DNA of 64,000 nt from Litoribacter populi (GTDB lineage Bacteria > Bacteroidota > Bacteroidia > Cytophagales > Cyclobacteriaceae): the NCBI RefSeq assembly GCF_007483685.1, contig NZ_VMKN01000001.1, positions 1,001,825-1,065,824 of the forward strand, in the 5' to 3' direction. Shown in pieces: positions 41,785 through 51,940 of the stretch. A model generated the notes under the pieces. The model worked only from the letters and a program-made list of their open reading frames with translations. It did no database searches and was not told the DNA's origin. Positions within the stretch are counted from its first letter, which is position 1. Each line of letters opens with the position of its first letter. Position numbers and translations under genes: made by a program.

Positions 41785-42498
41785 GTGATCAAATATCTGA
41801 GTTTATTCATTTGCATTTTCATATTTGTTAGTTGTTCACCATCCGAGCAGGAGTTGTTTGATGCCGGTGTGGAGAACCTGGAGTCGGGTAACAACGCCAA
41901 AGCTGTGGAATATTTTGACCGCAGCATTGAGAAAAACCCCGAAAACACCTCAGCCCATAATGCCAAAGGTGTTGCCTATTACAATATGGAGCAATATGAT
42001 GAGGCGATTGAATCTTTCAATACCTCAATAACAATTGACTCTGCGTCTTACAAGCCTTTTTACAACAGGGGAAATGCCTATTTGGAGAAAAAGGAATATG
42101 TGAAGGCCCTACAGGATTACAATTATGCCAGCAGTCTTGATGCTGGGGTGGTGGATATCTATTACAACCGTGGAGTGGCTTTGCTGGCCATGGAGGAGTT
42201 TGAGGACGCCATCTTGGATTTTGAGGTGACCATACAAGCCAACCCGCAACATGGGCAGGCATTTTTCTACAAAGGGAAAGCTGAACTGGAGAACAATCAG
42301 CCTTTGGAGGCCATTGAATCGCTTACTCAAGCTGTACAGAATGACAGAAGGAATGGCGCAGCATTTTACCTTTTGGGCATCACGCAGATGAGTGCTTTGG
42401 CTATGAAAGAGGAAGGTTGTGGCAATCTGAAAACAGCCCTGACCTTGGGTTATACAGAGGCGAAGGAGTGGATTGATGAATTTTGCGAGGAGGAATAA
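41785..42498 (+). CDS. TPR-repeat lipoprotein
   Basis: 237 residues from a GTG start. A lipoprotein signal MIKYLSLFICIFIFVSCSPS has the lipobox FVSC, so it is membrane anchored in the periplasm or outer membrane. Five or so tetratricopeptide repeats follow (DAGVENLESGNNAKAVEYFD, SAHNAKGVAYYNMEQYDEAI, KPFYNRGNAYLEKKEYVKAL, DIYYNRGVALLAMEEFEDAI, QAFFYKGKAELENNQPLEAI), suggesting a protein-binding scaffold. The stop overlaps the start of the next gene by one base (TAATG), so the two are coupled. Confidence 0.88.
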   Translation: MIKYLSLFICIFIFVSCSPSEQELFDAGVENLESGNNAKAVEYFDRSIEKNPENTSAHNAKGVAYYNMEQYDEAIESFNTSITIDSASYKPFYNRGNAYLEKKEYVKALQDYNYASSLDAGVVDIYYNRGVALLAMEEFEDAILDFEVTIQANPQHGQAFFYKGKAELENNQPLEAIESLTQAVQNDRRNGAAFYLLGITQMSALAMKEEGCGNLKTALTLGYTEAKEWIDEFCEEE

Positions 42499-43460
42499 TG
42501 GCTGAAATCGGTCAAGATATTCAAAAGGCGAAAGAGCTTCTTGAAAATGGCGAACTGGTGGCCATTCCTACCGAAACGGTTTACGGTCTAGCAGGCAATG
42601 CCTTGGATGCGCAGGCCGTTTCCAAGATTTTTGAAACCAAAAACCGACCAAGTTTTGATCCCTTGATTATTCATGTGGGCAACATCGATCAAGTTTCGAA
42701 ATATGTCCAGGAGCTTCCTGAGGAGCTAAAAATGCTGGCTGAAAAGTATTGGCCGGGACCTTTGACACTTTTGTTGCCCAAAAAAGAAATTGTGCCCGAC
42801 TTGGTGACTAGCGGACTGGACCAAGTGGCGGTGAGAATTCCCAACCACCCTTTGACTCAAGAGTTGCTGAGCCAGTTGGATTTCCCACTTGCGGCGCCGA
42901 GTGCCAATCCTTTTGGCTACATCAGTCCCACTAAGGCCAAACATGTGGAAGACCAGTTAGGCGAAAAGATTCAATACATCCTAGATGGGGGTGAATGCCA
43001 GGTAGGACTGGAAAGTACTATCATTGGTATGGAAGATGGACAGATTGTAATTTACCGTTTGGGTGGAATGGATGTGGCAGAAGTGGAAGCTGTGGTAGGT
43101 CCTGTGAAAGTGCTTTCCCACTCCTCTAGCAATCCTAAAACACCGGGTATGCTGAAGAGCCATTATGCCCCTCGAAAACCATTTGTGCTCGGAAATCTTG
43201 AAGCCTTGGTCAAAGAGTATGAGGAAAAGGGCGAGTATTTCGGGGTTTTGAGTTTTGAGAAAAGCTTTTCGGGCATTTCTGATGACAGGCAAGTAGTGTT
43301 GAGTGAAAAAGGTGATTTTAAGGAAGCTGCGCAAAAACTTTTTGGTGCCCTTCGGGATTTAGATCAAGCGGAGGTCTCGGTAATTTTGGCCGAACTGCTT
43401 CCCGAGGAAAACCTTGGGAGGGCGATCAATGATAGATTGAGAAGGGCTGCTGCCCAATAG
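42498..43460 (+). CDS. L-threonylcarbamoyladenylate synthase (Sua5/YrdC)
   Basis: 320 residues from the ATG at 42498, which sits behind a good Shine-Dalgarno (GAGGAGG) and overlaps the TPR stop. The enzyme makes threonylcarbamoyl-AMP from Thr, bicarbonate and ATP for the t6A37 modification of ANN-reading tRNAs. The YrdC domain has VAIPTETVYGLAGNALD, KNRPSFDPLIIHV and PLAAPSANPFG; a C-terminal Sua5 domain (from about residue 200, SHYAPRKPFVLGN) makes it the longer Sua5 type rather than TsaC. Cytoplasmic, essential in most bacteria. Confidence 0.93.
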   Translation: MAEIGQDIQKAKELLENGELVAIPTETVYGLAGNALDAQAVSKIFETKNRPSFDPLIIHVGNIDQVSKYVQELPEELKMLAEKYWPGPLTLLLPKKEIVPDLVTSGLDQVAVRIPNHPLTQELLSQLDFPLAAPSANPFGYISPTKAKHVEDQLGEKIQYILDGGECQVGLESTIIGMEDGQIVIYRLGGMDVAEVEAVVGPVKVLSHSSSNPKTPGMLKSHYAPRKPFVLGNLEALVKEYEEKGEYFGVLSFEKSFSGISDDRQVVLSEKGDFKEAAQKLFGALRDLDQAEVSVILAELLPEENLGRAINDRLRRAAAQ

Positions 43461-43520
43461 TGATAGTCGAAAGACAAACCCAGATTAACCATTATCAATT
43501 TTCAAACTTAATTTTCTAAC

Positions 43521-44720
43521 ATGAACAACCAAGTCAAAACAGTCGATCAGGTAAACTTTAAAGGCAGGAAGGCATTGATCAGGGTGGATTTCAATGTGCC
43601 CTTGAATGATAAATTTGAGGTAACAGATGATACCCGTATTCAAGCTGCCATGCCTACTATCAAAAAGATTTTGAAAGATGGTGGTGCTGTGATTTTGATG
43701 TCGCATCTAGGTAGGCCAAAAGGTGGCAAGGAGGATAAATACTCACTTCGCCATGTGGTGAGCAAGTTGGAGTCAGCTATAGGTACCGAGGTTAAATTTG
43801 CGGATGACTGTATTGGCGATGAGGTTGAAAGCAAAGCAAATGGCTTGAAGGATGGTGAAGTTTTGCTTTTGGAAAACCTAAGGTTCTACAAAGAGGAGAC
43901 TGCAGGTGATGAAGGGTTTGCGGAAAAGCTTGCAAAACTGGGAGACATTTATGTGAATGATGCTTTCGGAACTGCACACAGGGCGCATGCGAGTACGGCT
44001 ATTATTGCCCAGTTTTTTGATGAGAGGGTAGGTGGTTATTTGTTGAATGCTGAGTTGGAAAATGCCGATAAGGTGCTTGACAGTGCACAAAAGCCCTACA
44101 CTGCCATCATGGGTGGAGCGAAAATTTCTGATAAGATATTAATTATTGAAAAGCTTTTGGACAAAGTGGACAACTTGATAATAGGTGGCGGTATGTCTTA
44201 TACTTTTGCAAAGGCGCAAGGAGGAAAGATTGGAAACTCCCTAGTTGAAGAAGATAAGTTGGAACTGGCTTTGGAACTTATCGAAAAGGCAAAGAAAAAC
44301 GGTGTCAACCTTTTGTTGCCGAGCGATTCTGTGATTGCGGACAAGTTTGACAATGATGCCAAACAAGACACCGCGCCAAACAACGATATTCCTGACGGAT
44401 GGATGGGATTGGACATAGGAGAAGAGTCAAGAAAGACTTTCTCTGAAGTGATCAAAAATTCTAAAACGGTATTGTGGAACGGACCGATGGGTGTGTTTGA
44501 GATGAAAAGTTTTGAAGGCGGTACCAAGGCTATTGCTGAGGCAGTGGTAGAAGCTACCAAGAATGGTGCTTTCTCATTAATCGGTGGAGGTGACTCTGCC
44601 GCAGCGGTTAATAAGTTCGGATTTGGAGATGATGTTTCTTATGTGTCTACAGGTGGAGGTGCTTTGTTGGAACACATGGAAGGCAAGGTTTTACCTGGTG
44701 TAAAAGCCCTTTCAGAATAA
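43521..44720 (+). CDS. pgk: Phosphoglycerate kinase
   Basis: 399 residues, standard length. It converts 1,3-bisphosphoglycerate and ADP to 3-phosphoglycerate and ATP in glycolysis. The PGK signature [18 protein letters not shown] and later substrate loops ([44 protein letters not shown]) with the C-terminal nucleotide-binding part (GNGVFE-like [22 protein letters not shown]) are all intact. It stands alone, ended by a strong terminator. Confidence 0.97.
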   Translation: MNNQVKTVDQVNFKGRKALIRVDFNVPLNDKFEVTDDTRIQAAMPTIKKILKDGGAVILMSHLGRPKGGKEDKYSLRHVVSKLESAIGTEVKFADDCIGDEVESKANGLKDGEVLLLENLRFYKEETAGDEGFAEKLAKLGDIYVNDAFGTAHRAHASTAIIAQFFDERVGGYLLNAELENADKVLDSAQKPYTAIMGGAKISDKILIIEKLLDKVDNLIIGGGMSYTFAKAQGGKIGNSLVEEDKLELALELIEKAKKNGVNLLLPSDSVIADKFDNDAKQDTAPNNDIPDGWMGLDIGEESRKTFSEVIKNSKTVLWNGPMGVFEMKSFEGGTKAIAEAVVEATKNGAFSLIGGGDSAAAVNKFGFGDDVSYVSTGGGALLEHMEGKVLPGVKALSE

Positions 44721-44748
44721 ACGCATTATAGATTTTGGATATGAATTG

Positions 44749-44779
44749 AGCCTGGAGATTTTTCTCCAGGCTTTTTTTT
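44749..44779 (+). terminator. Terminator of pgk
   Basis: A perfect 10-bp stem (44749-44758 with 44763-44772), loop TTTT and a T run directly downstream of pgk. Confidence 0.9.
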
Positions 44780-44848
44780 AGAGAATAATAAAAATGATTT
44801 AACAATCTTTTAATGAATAAGTTATGTGGGTGCAAAACTACTTAACCT

Positions 44849-45502
44849 ATGAACTTGAAAGCAATTTTTCTCAACTGTACTTTAAAGCCTTCTCCGGAAA
44901 CCTCCAATACTGGAGAATTGATTAACAAAGCCGTGCGTCTCTTCAGTGAACTGGGAATTGAAAGCCAGGTCATCCGGATCAGAGACAAAAAGGTGGCATT
45001 TGGTACTACATCGGATGAAGGTGGTGACGATGAATGGCCGTCCATCCTTAAGGAAATCAAAAATTCTGACATTCTGATTTTGGCTTCCCCTATTTGGTTA
45101 GGGGACAAATCAGCAGTCTGTAAAATGGTGATCGAAAGAATAGATGCCAGTACCAGCGAACAGGATCCTGAAAAAGGGCAATATCCGCTATACAACAAAG
45201 TGGGGGGAGCATTGGTAACAGGAAATGAAGACGGAGGTAAAAAAGTGTGTGCTGATATTTTGTTCAGCCTAAATGATTCCGGCTGTACCATACCGCCAAA
45301 CTCCATGGCCTATTGGGTAGGGGATGCCGGTCCAGGTCCAAGTTATATTGAGGCAGGAGGGGAAAAGCATCTCTTTACTAATAAGAACTTGCAGATCATG
45401 GTGCATAACCTTGCCTTTAGCGCAAAGCTATTGAAGGAGAACCCTATTCCTACAAATATTCATCATTTGACAAAAGAGGCCGAAGAGGAAAGCGAGTCCT
45501 GA
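44849..45502 (+). CDS. Flavodoxin-like NAD(P)H-dependent oxidoreductase
   Basis: 217 residues of the NADPH-dependent FMN reductase/flavodoxin-like group. It starts LKAIFLNCTLKPSPETSNTG, the FMN phosphate-binding loop, then ILILASPIWLGDKSAVCKMV and NKVGGALVTGNEDGGKKVC. No heme or quinone residues are obvious, so the electron acceptor is unknown (quinone, FMN, or chromate in family members). Cytoplasmic. It stands on its own between the pgk terminator and the convergent rlpA-like gene. Confidence 0.85.
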   Translation: MNLKAIFLNCTLKPSPETSNTGELINKAVRLFSELGIESQVIRIRDKKVAFGTTSDEGGDDEWPSILKEIKNSDILILASPIWLGDKSAVCKMVIERIDASTSEQDPEKGQYPLYNKVGGALVTGNEDGGKKVCADILFSLNDSGCTIPPNSMAYWVGDAGPGPSYIEAGGEKHLFTNKNLQIMVHNLAFSAKLLKENPIPTNIHHLTKEAEEESES

Positions 45503-45539
45503 GGTGTTTCGGTCTTCCGTATCCCGTCTTCAGTCTTCT

Positions 45540-45923
45540 TTATCGCGGATATGCGATTTCCACGTTGACCACACCATCGGAGATCATATCAATTTTTCTA
45601 GCTGCACTTCGAGAAAGGTCAATTACTCGGCCTTTGACAAAGGGTCCGCGATCGTTAATTCGGACGGATACTGTTTTGCCGTTTTTTAGGTTGGTTACTT
45701 TTACTTCAGTTCCGAAAGGTAGGGATCGGTGGGCAGCGGTCATTTTATTATGTCTGTAAATCTCCCCGTTGGCGGTCTTGCGTCCCTGGAACTTATTGGC
45801 GTAAAAGCTAGCCTTACCAGTTTGGGTGACCATACGGGATTTGGGAGCAGTGGCTCGCGGGGCGCAGGAGGAAATCAGAAGGAGGGTGAACAGAAACAGG
45901 GTAATGCTTACTCTAGAAATCAT
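45540..45923 (-). CDS. RlpA-like lipoprotein (septal ring lytic transglycosylase family)
   Basis: 127 residues. The lipoprotein signal [20 protein letters not shown] has the lipobox ISSC. The double-psi beta-barrel of RlpA follows: [40 protein letters not shown] and [18 protein letters not shown], with the substrate-binding Asp. RlpA cleaves denuded peptidoglycan glycans at the septum in Pseudomonas; no SPOR domain is attached here, so localisation may differ. Outer-membrane lipoprotein. The upstream region (45924-46053) is short. Confidence 0.9.
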   Translation of the reverse strand: MISRVSITLFLFTLLLISSCAPRATAPKSRMVTQTGKASFYANKFQGRKTANGEIYRHNKMTAAHRSLPFGTEVKVTNLKNGKTVSVRINDRGPFVKGRVIDLSRSAARKIDMISDGVVNVEIAYPR

Positions 45924-46053
45924 TTTTTGTTTATTTTGACCATTCTCAGCAAGCCCAATGCCACACTGTTTAATTCACCACAACTAATGACTGCTGGATC
46001 TCCTCATGGATACCGAGTTCTGCATTGTGGAATCTGATCAGGGAAGTTTTGAA

Positions 46054-46803
46054 TTATCTAACAAAGACCCATTCTTTTTCGGAGCTGAGTTTCTCATCGT
46101 ATTCATACCCCTCCTCATTGAATATCTTTAACTTTTCGGGTTCATCCAGATGGTTTTGGATGATGAAATTGGTCATCAATCCCCGGGCCTTTTTGGCGAA
46201 AATCCCGATGATCTTGTACTTGCCGTCCCTGTACTCCTTGAAGTTTGGAGTGATAATATTAGCTTTAAGAGCATTTTTATCTACAGCCTTAAAATATTCT
46301 TGACTGGCTAGATTGATGATGGTTTCCTTGCCAAGCTTGTTGAGTTCCTCTGCTATTTTGGTGCCCCAAAATTGATATAGGTCTTTCCCTTTGTCATTCT
46401 CCAACTTGGTTCCCATCTCTAACCTATAAGGTTGTATCAGATCCAAAGGCCTAAGCAAACCGTATAGACCGGACAATATCCGCACATGATCTTGGGCAAA
46501 CTTCAACTCTTTCTCCCCATATTCCTCCACTACCAGTTGCTGGTACACATCACCTTTAAAGGCAAGCAAGGCCTGCTTGGAATTGTCAAAGGTGAATTTT
46601 TTCTTAAAGTTCTGATACCTTTCCTCATTAAGCTGGGCTAGGTTTTCACTTACGCCCATTAGCTCCTTTATGTCAGTGGCTTTTTTGGTCTTCATGATAG
46701 TCACCAACTCCTGAATGTCTTTTTTAAAAATCGGCTCTGTGGCCAAGTCTACTTCAGTGGTACTCAAGTCCAACGTTTTCGCCGGGGAAATTATCGTAAT
46801 CAT
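46054..46803 (-). CDS. yaaA: Peroxide stress protein YaaA (DUF328)
   Basis: 249 residues. The start at 46803 gives MITIISPAKTLDLSTTEVDL, matching the family N-terminus; an ATG at 46827 would add eight odd residues. Conserved parts include LYGLLRPLDLIQPYRLEMGT, INLASQEYFKAV and RAGLMTNFII-like KKARGLMTNFII. In E. coli YaaA lowers free iron during peroxide stress and binds DNA. Here it lies alone near the large T9SS cargo gene. Confidence 0.92.
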   Translation of the reverse strand: MITIISPAKTLDLSTTEVDLATEPIFKKDIQELVTIMKTKKATDIKELMGVSENLAQLNEERYQNFKKKFTFDNSKQALLAFKGDVYQQLVVEEYGEKELKFAQDHVRILSGLYGLLRPLDLIQPYRLEMGTKLENDKGKDLYQFWGTKIAEELNKLGKETIINLASQEYFKAVDKNALKANIITPNFKEYRDGKYKIIGIFAKKARGLMTNFIIQNHLDEPEKLKIFNEEGYEYDEKLSSEKEWVFVR

Positions 46804-46886
46804 AGTTTGTTGTTGGTATAGTTTCACGCAGCGTCCGCAAAGATTTCGCCACGAGCGGTGCGTGAATTTTATTATTGTGTTAGGAG

Positions 46887-49800
46887 TTATTCCAATACCA
46901 CTACAGCGGTTTTGATCTCTTTTTCCAAATTCTGTCTCACACTCTTAAACCTGATAATTACCGGATATGTTCCGATAGGCACGGTTTGGCCTCTGACAGT
47001 TCCGTCCCATTCCATGATTGGTTCTCTTGGCGGAGTATCGACTTGCTCATCCACATGGATCAATTCACCCCATCTATTATAAATGAGTACTTGCACTTCG
47101 TTTACAAATTCATTCACATACACCACAAACCTTTTGTTCGGATCACGAAGGTTCATGGCATTAGGTGTAATAACTCTAGGTTCGCAATCTTCATCCACCA
47201 AGAAAGTAGTCATGGCCATACATCCTTCCTCATCCCAAACCCTTAGTGTATATTCCCCAGGCCTATCAGGCAAGATGGAGGGCATATCACTGAAAGGCTC
47301 ATCCTCATCCTCAAACACCCACTCAAATCGGTCGTAGTTGCCAGCAAAAATCTCTGGAGCAAAGTTTTCTATAGCGCAAATGACATACCTGTCATCTAAA
47401 GTAGGCGTCTGAATATTGGAGTCCAAGATAGTAACCCTGTCTTCACCCACCACACAGCCAAATTCATTGAGTATTTCAACAAGGTAAACCCCACCATCTT
47501 CTGCTGGAATGGTAGTTTCAGGACCTGAAGAAAGCGGTACATTGTCCAAGTACCATTCAAAGTTCATTCCTTCCCTGAAATTCCCTGTTACGGTAATAGT
47601 GTTTCCCTCATTTCCGCAGAAAGATTCTGGGACTAGTTCAGCTGGTATTGTTCTGAAATCAATTATAATTGGATCAGGGTAAGGTATTGGGCAACCATCG
47701 GGGGTGATGATTTGGAAGGCATACTCTCCGGGAGGTATGTCGTCTATTATAAAGCCCAGTTCCTCGCTGAACCCTCCGGTTCTGACTTCTCCAGTCCCTT
47801 GTCTTACGAGTTCATAGGATGCGGTAATGGGAATACTGGAAAAAGTTACGGTAATTTCTCCCAGCTCCGTGTCGCAGTCAGCATCATATGCTAGGTCAAA
47901 CTCATAATTTTCAGGAGGAGAGATGTTTTCAATTCGAGCAGACTGGGCAAATTCACAGCCATTGTTGCTGGCCAAGAAGGTGTAATTGCCTGGTGCTAAA
48001 TTATCTATAGTTTCTACCTGCCCCGGCTCCAAACCGGTGAAAGTCAAATCAAGCTCCTCAATAGTAATACTTTCTATAGGGGCGTTGATGGTGAGCACAA
48101 TTACTCCTTCCGGGTTGTCGCAATCCACGTCCACGTCTAGAACTTCAATCTCATAATCCGGCAGTGGATTTACTCTTAGTGCCATAATCTTTTCAATAAG
48201 ACAATCTTCCACCAATGGATCTTCAGCCATAAAAATGATCGAGAAAACCCCCTCACCGATTGTTTCGGTATCCAGTTCCAAGTCTTGGGATTCGGTAATC
48301 CGTACCCTGTCCTCACCTTCGAGCTGATAAAACCATTCTCCCTCGATAGGAGTGTCAGGAGTGAAAGTGACGATCTCCCCAAGACAAACCTCCTCTTCAG
48401 ATTGCTCAACTTCAAACTGAAATGCGGGGCCTACGAATATGGATTGTGTACTAGGGCAACTCAAAGCTTCGGCATCGGGATTATCCTCCGGGATGTTGAA
48501 GCTAACTCGGACGGTATAAACACTTTCTTCGTCTACAGTAATGGTATTAGTAGTCCCCAAAATCTCCCCGGCAGCATTAACCCATTCGAAGATGTAATCA
48601 GCCGCATCAAATCCATCGGCTTCTGCATCCATAGCGAAGAGTGTAACCGATTCTCCTGCGCAAAGAACGGCTTCATCTTCTAGGATTAATGACGGAGGGG
48701 CGATGACGACGACTTCCATTTCATCTTCGAAATACTCAGTATCACCGCAGCGTTCAACCTCTAATCGAACCGTGTGGGTGCCTTCAAAAGTAAATTCGTA
48801 TTCCAGATTTTGAGATTCTTCGCCTCCCCTTATTACAACTTGATCTATATCCCCATTAGGTAAGGTAATGATCCAAGTATAAAAGTCAATATCAGGCTCA
48901 CCGCCACCTTCAAATAGTCCCCATGCTCCCTCTTCCGGATCCAGACAAAGCTGCTCAGGGCCGTCGAGTGCAGGTTCGGGAATAGCGCTTCCATCCATAT
49001 TGACAAAGGCCGGAAGCCCTAGATTTGAGGTTCCCTCCATTGGATCGTGGGCCTGATTGTTATAAAAATGCCTGGTAGTACAATCCTCATCCGATATTTC
49101 CATGGTCTGGATTTGACCAATTACATTTTGTCCCGGTCTGGCGACATAGACCTGACCGTCTGGTCCTATCTGCAAGGCACCAAAATCTCCGTCACTAGTT
49201 ACCACGTCTCGAGTTTCAATAATACAGCTTTCTCTTTCCTCCTTAGAATTGGCATTATCAAGACATTCAAAACAATCTTCAATTGGTTCAATTATGAATT
49301 CTTCTACACGACTATTTCCACCTAAGTAACTTACGTAAACTCTAGAACCATCCCCCGAAAATTCCACACCATAAACTTCGCCATCACTGCCCAGGTCAAG
49401 AGAGGCATACTCTGAAAGCTCACCAGTTTCTGTATCAAAATCAAAGATTTCTACCCAGTTATTGGTGCCATCACTAAATGTAATGGCTACTTGAGATCCA
49501 TCAGGACTAAGTTTCATGGCTCCAATCTCGCCTGCGTCAAAGTTATGGTTTTGTCCTACAGCACTAAATACAGGTTGCCCAATACCCTGAGGCCCTACAG
49601 GGTAAGCTCTAAATGTATTATTTCCAGCTTCGTGGAAGATGACCCAAGTGGGATCGCTCCCCACCGCCGCCATTTTTTCGGTACTGGTGCTGAATAGGAA
49701 GTTGTCTTGGGTTGGCACACTGCCGAAGCCTGTTTCTGTGCTTCCCTTAATATCAACTGTGGAGAATTTAGCCTCACCGTTTCCAATGGTAAACAAATAA

Positions 49801-51860
49801 TATAAAGTCTCATCTTGAGGAACAGCCACAGCCAAAACACTTTGGGCAACATTCTGATCTCCTCCTATATTTTCTGCAAGCACCACTCCGTTTGCGTCCC
49901 AAACAGTCTCTCCGTCAGAGTAGAAAAGTACCTCACCAGCTGCATCGGAAATAGTGGTCACCCCGGCGGGCATATTAGAAGGGTGGCGACTTGGAATAGG
50001 CCTTGGGACAGGCAAGTCTTCCCCTTCAGGCCCTGGGTTAAAATCAAGACCAGCTCCATCACCAAAATACCAGATATTATTTTTAGGGTCATCGATGTCC
50101 CAGACATTTACGCGGATGCTGGCATAAGCGGTACATTCGGGATTCATTGGGTCTCTAACCAATACCCAGTATAGGCCCGGCTTATCAGTTATACAAGGAC
50201 GCTCCTTTGGTCCCCAACCTTCCTCTTTTCTATCTGACCAGAAGTATTCTAGGTTATCCATGCCACCTCCACCGGGGCCGCCGACTCCGGGGCCTCCTAT
50301 TCCTCCACCCCCTTGCTGGTCATCCCCCATGCTGGCTTCAAGCCATGTGTCTATATCGAAGCATTGTCCAGCGCATATTGTAGTGTCTTGAGGTGTAAAT
50401 TGTGCCTCAATTGGGTTTTCGGTCAGCGTAATAGTATTGGTAACATCTATTGTAGAACCATCCGCAAAAGTCACTGTAAGGGTTACCGATATTGATTCCT
50501 CCGCTGTTGCATCTGCTGGGATCAGCAAATGCTCCTGATCCAGATCCAGCTCGATAGGTTCCCCGTCTGCATCTACAAGCTCGGCTGATAGTTCCCACTC
50601 AAAGGAAACTGGTCTAAAGTTTCTTGGTGTAATTTCTGAAGTCAGCTGTATGGGATTGTTTTGGCAGGGCATTTCAGGTTGCCAGGTGAAGTCTACTTCA
50701 GGTGCAAGCTCGGCATTGGGCGAGAAATTGGGAAAGGTGGTGCTGCAAAAGTCTGCTTGGTCAAACGGATCCTCATCCACTTCAACTTCCAGAATATCCT
50801 CCTCATTAGGGTTTTCTACTACCCCTACATATATTGCTTCCAAGCCGGGCTCACTATACAAATAATATAGCCTTCCGTCCGGCCCTACTCTTATGTCAAA
50901 TATTTCCTCTATGTCGGTCTGCAGCGGAATTGTTTGGGGGGGCAAATCGGGGTCAGTGGTAGAAATCCGGATCAGCTCATTCCCTCTGGAAAAATACATG
51001 TATTCTCCATCGGGAGAAAACTCTACCCCGTTGATGGGAGTCCCATTGCCCGTACCTTCTATGGTAATGAGCTCTCCAAGGCTCGTGCCATCTGGTTCAA
51101 GGGTAAGGATATGGATATCTTCGTCTGGGTCCTCAGGAATCAAGACCAACTCTCCTGATTCTTCATCGAAATACATGGATTTCACCGCAAAGGGCAGGGG
51201 GGTAGTGATGGGGTCCTCAAATTCCCCCGCTACCTCAGTAAATCCCCGTGCAACCAGGTTCCCACCTTCTATTGTCAAAAGAAAAGTGGTTTCGGCCGCC
51301 CTGACCACAAGGATTGGTCCAGTGATATCGGTGGCGATTTGAACATCTTTTTCAGCAATTGCCCCTAGGGGAGGTTGGCTGCCAGTGGCTCCTCCGGGAT
51401 CATTCATGTCTACTATGGAGTAATAAAGAGTACCAACATCATTTACATAAAAAGTGTAATAGAGTTTGTCTCCATCCACGTCATAGTCTAGAATCCCAAT
51501 GGCCACTCCCTGCTGTGCATCCAAGTCTCCTGCAAGTTGAGGAGCCATATTTTGCATTGGTCTTTCCAAATTATTGTAAAGTAACACCCCATCTGTATAA
51601 AAAATAACGTTACCTGTGATAGGATCAATGGCTACGGCTACGTTGTCATTACCAAGAATATCGTTTAAATTACGTATCGAGGGATTGGTTCCTTTACCAA
51701 AAGAAATCGCCTTTGCAGGGCTTTCCTCCCCGCACCCGAAGATCCATTCGTTGTTATTAAAACCTTGGGCTTGACTTTTGTTAAATAATAAAATGAGCCC
51801 GAGGATCAGCAGGCTGGAAAAAATGAATTTTATTTTTAGCAAAGAATACAGAATTTTCAT
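46887..51860 (-). CDS. Large T9SS cargo with type B (CHU_C/gliding) C-terminal domain
   Basis: 1,657 residues from the ATG at 51860, which starts MKILYSLLKIKFIFSSLLIL and a signal ending KSQAQ; an ATG at 51896 lies further out. Two related beta-propeller-like halves occur (NNEWIFGCGEESPAKAIS ... PITGNVIFYTDGVLLY; NIWYFGDGAGLDFNPGPEGE ... AAGEVLFYSDGETVWD), separated by a PKD-like region and a Gly-rich linker (GGGGIGGPGVGGPGGGG). The rest is Ig/PKD-type beta-sandwich repeats (EIVTFTPDTP; NGCEFAQSARIENI). The end, VITPNAMNLRDPNKRFVVYV, IYNRWGELIHVDE and VPIGTYPVIIRFKS, is the type B sorting domain recognised by T9SS. A PorP/SprF gene lies divergently next to it. Surface or secreted protein; ligand unknown. 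Confidence 0.87.
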   Translation of the reverse strand: MKILYSLLKIKFIFSSLLILGLILLFNKSQAQGFNNNEWIFGCGEESPAKAISFGKGTNPSIRNLNDILGNDNVAVAIDPITGNVIFYTDGVLLYNNLERPMQNMAPQLAGDLDAQQGVAIGILDYDVDGDKLYYTFYVNDVGTLYYSIVDMNDPGGATGSQPPLGAIAEKDVQIATDITGPILVVRAAETTFLLTIEGGNLVARGFTEVAGEFEDPITTPLPFAVKSMYFDEESGELVLIPEDPDEDIHILTLEPDGTSLGELITIEGTGNGTPINGVEFSPDGEYMYFSRGNELIRISTTDPDLPPQTIPLQTDIEEIFDIRVGPDGRLYYLYSEPGLEAIYVGVVENPNEEDILEVEVDEDPFDQADFCSTTFPNFSPNAELAPEVDFTWQPEMPCQNNPIQLTSEITPRNFRPVSFEWELSAELVDADGEPIELDLDQEHLLIPADATAEESISVTLTVTFADGSTIDVTNTITLTENPIEAQFTPQDTTICAGQCFDIDTWLEASMGDDQQGGGGIGGPGVGGPGGGGMDNLEYFWSDRKEEGWGPKERPCITDKPGLYWVLVRDPMNPECTAYASIRVNVWDIDDPKNNIWYFGDGAGLDFNPGPEGEDLPVPRPIPSRHPSNMPAGVTTISDAAGEVLFYSDGETVWDANGVVLAENIGGDQNVAQSVLAVAVPQDETLYYLFTIGNGEAKFSTVDIKGSTETGFGSVPTQDNFLFSTSTEKMAAVGSDPTWVIFHEAGNNTFRAYPVGPQGIGQPVFSAVGQNHNFDAGEIGAMKLSPDGSQVAITFSDGTNNWVEIFDFDTETGELSEYASLDLGSDGEVYGVEFSGDGSRVYVSYLGGNSRVEEFIIEPIEDCFECLDNANSKEERESCIIETRDVVTSDGDFGALQIGPDGQVYVARPGQNVIGQIQTMEISDEDCTTRHFYNNQAHDPMEGTSNLGLPAFVNMDGSAIPEPALDGPEQLCLDPEEGAWGLFEGGGEPDIDFYTWIITLPNGDIDQVVIRGGEESQNLEYEFTFEGTHTVRLEVERCGDTEYFEDEMEVVVIAPPSLILEDEAVLCAGESVTLFAMDAEADGFDAADYIFEWVNAAGEILGTTNTITVDEESVYTVRVSFNIPEDNPDAEALSCPSTQSIFVGPAFQFEVEQSEEEVCLGEIVTFTPDTPIEGEWFYQLEGEDRVRITESQDLELDTETIGEGVFSIIFMAEDPLVEDCLIEKIMALRVNPLPDYEIEVLDVDVDCDNPEGVIVLTINAPIESITIEELDLTFTGLEPGQVETIDNLAPGNYTFLASNNGCEFAQSARIENISPPENYEFDLAYDADCDTELGEITVTFSSIPITASYELVRQGTGEVRTGGFSEELGFIIDDIPPGEYAFQIITPDGCPIPYPDPIIIDFRTIPAELVPESFCGNEGNTITVTGNFREGMNFEWYLDNVPLSSGPETTIPAEDGGVYLVEILNEFGCVVGEDRVTILDSNIQTPTLDDRYVICAIENFAPEIFAGNYDRFEWVFEDEDEPFSDMPSILPDRPGEYTLRVWDEEGCMAMTTFLVDEDCEPRVITPNAMNLRDPNKRFVVYVNEFVNEVQVLIYNRWGELIHVDEQVDTPPREPIMEWDGTVRGQTVPIGTYPVIIRFKSVRQNLEKEIKTAVVVLE

Positions 51861-51940
51861 ATTATATAGCAGCCAATAAAACACCCGGATTGGCAAAACG
51901 TTTATATAAGCTAGTCATCTTCAAATAAACGAACAAATAA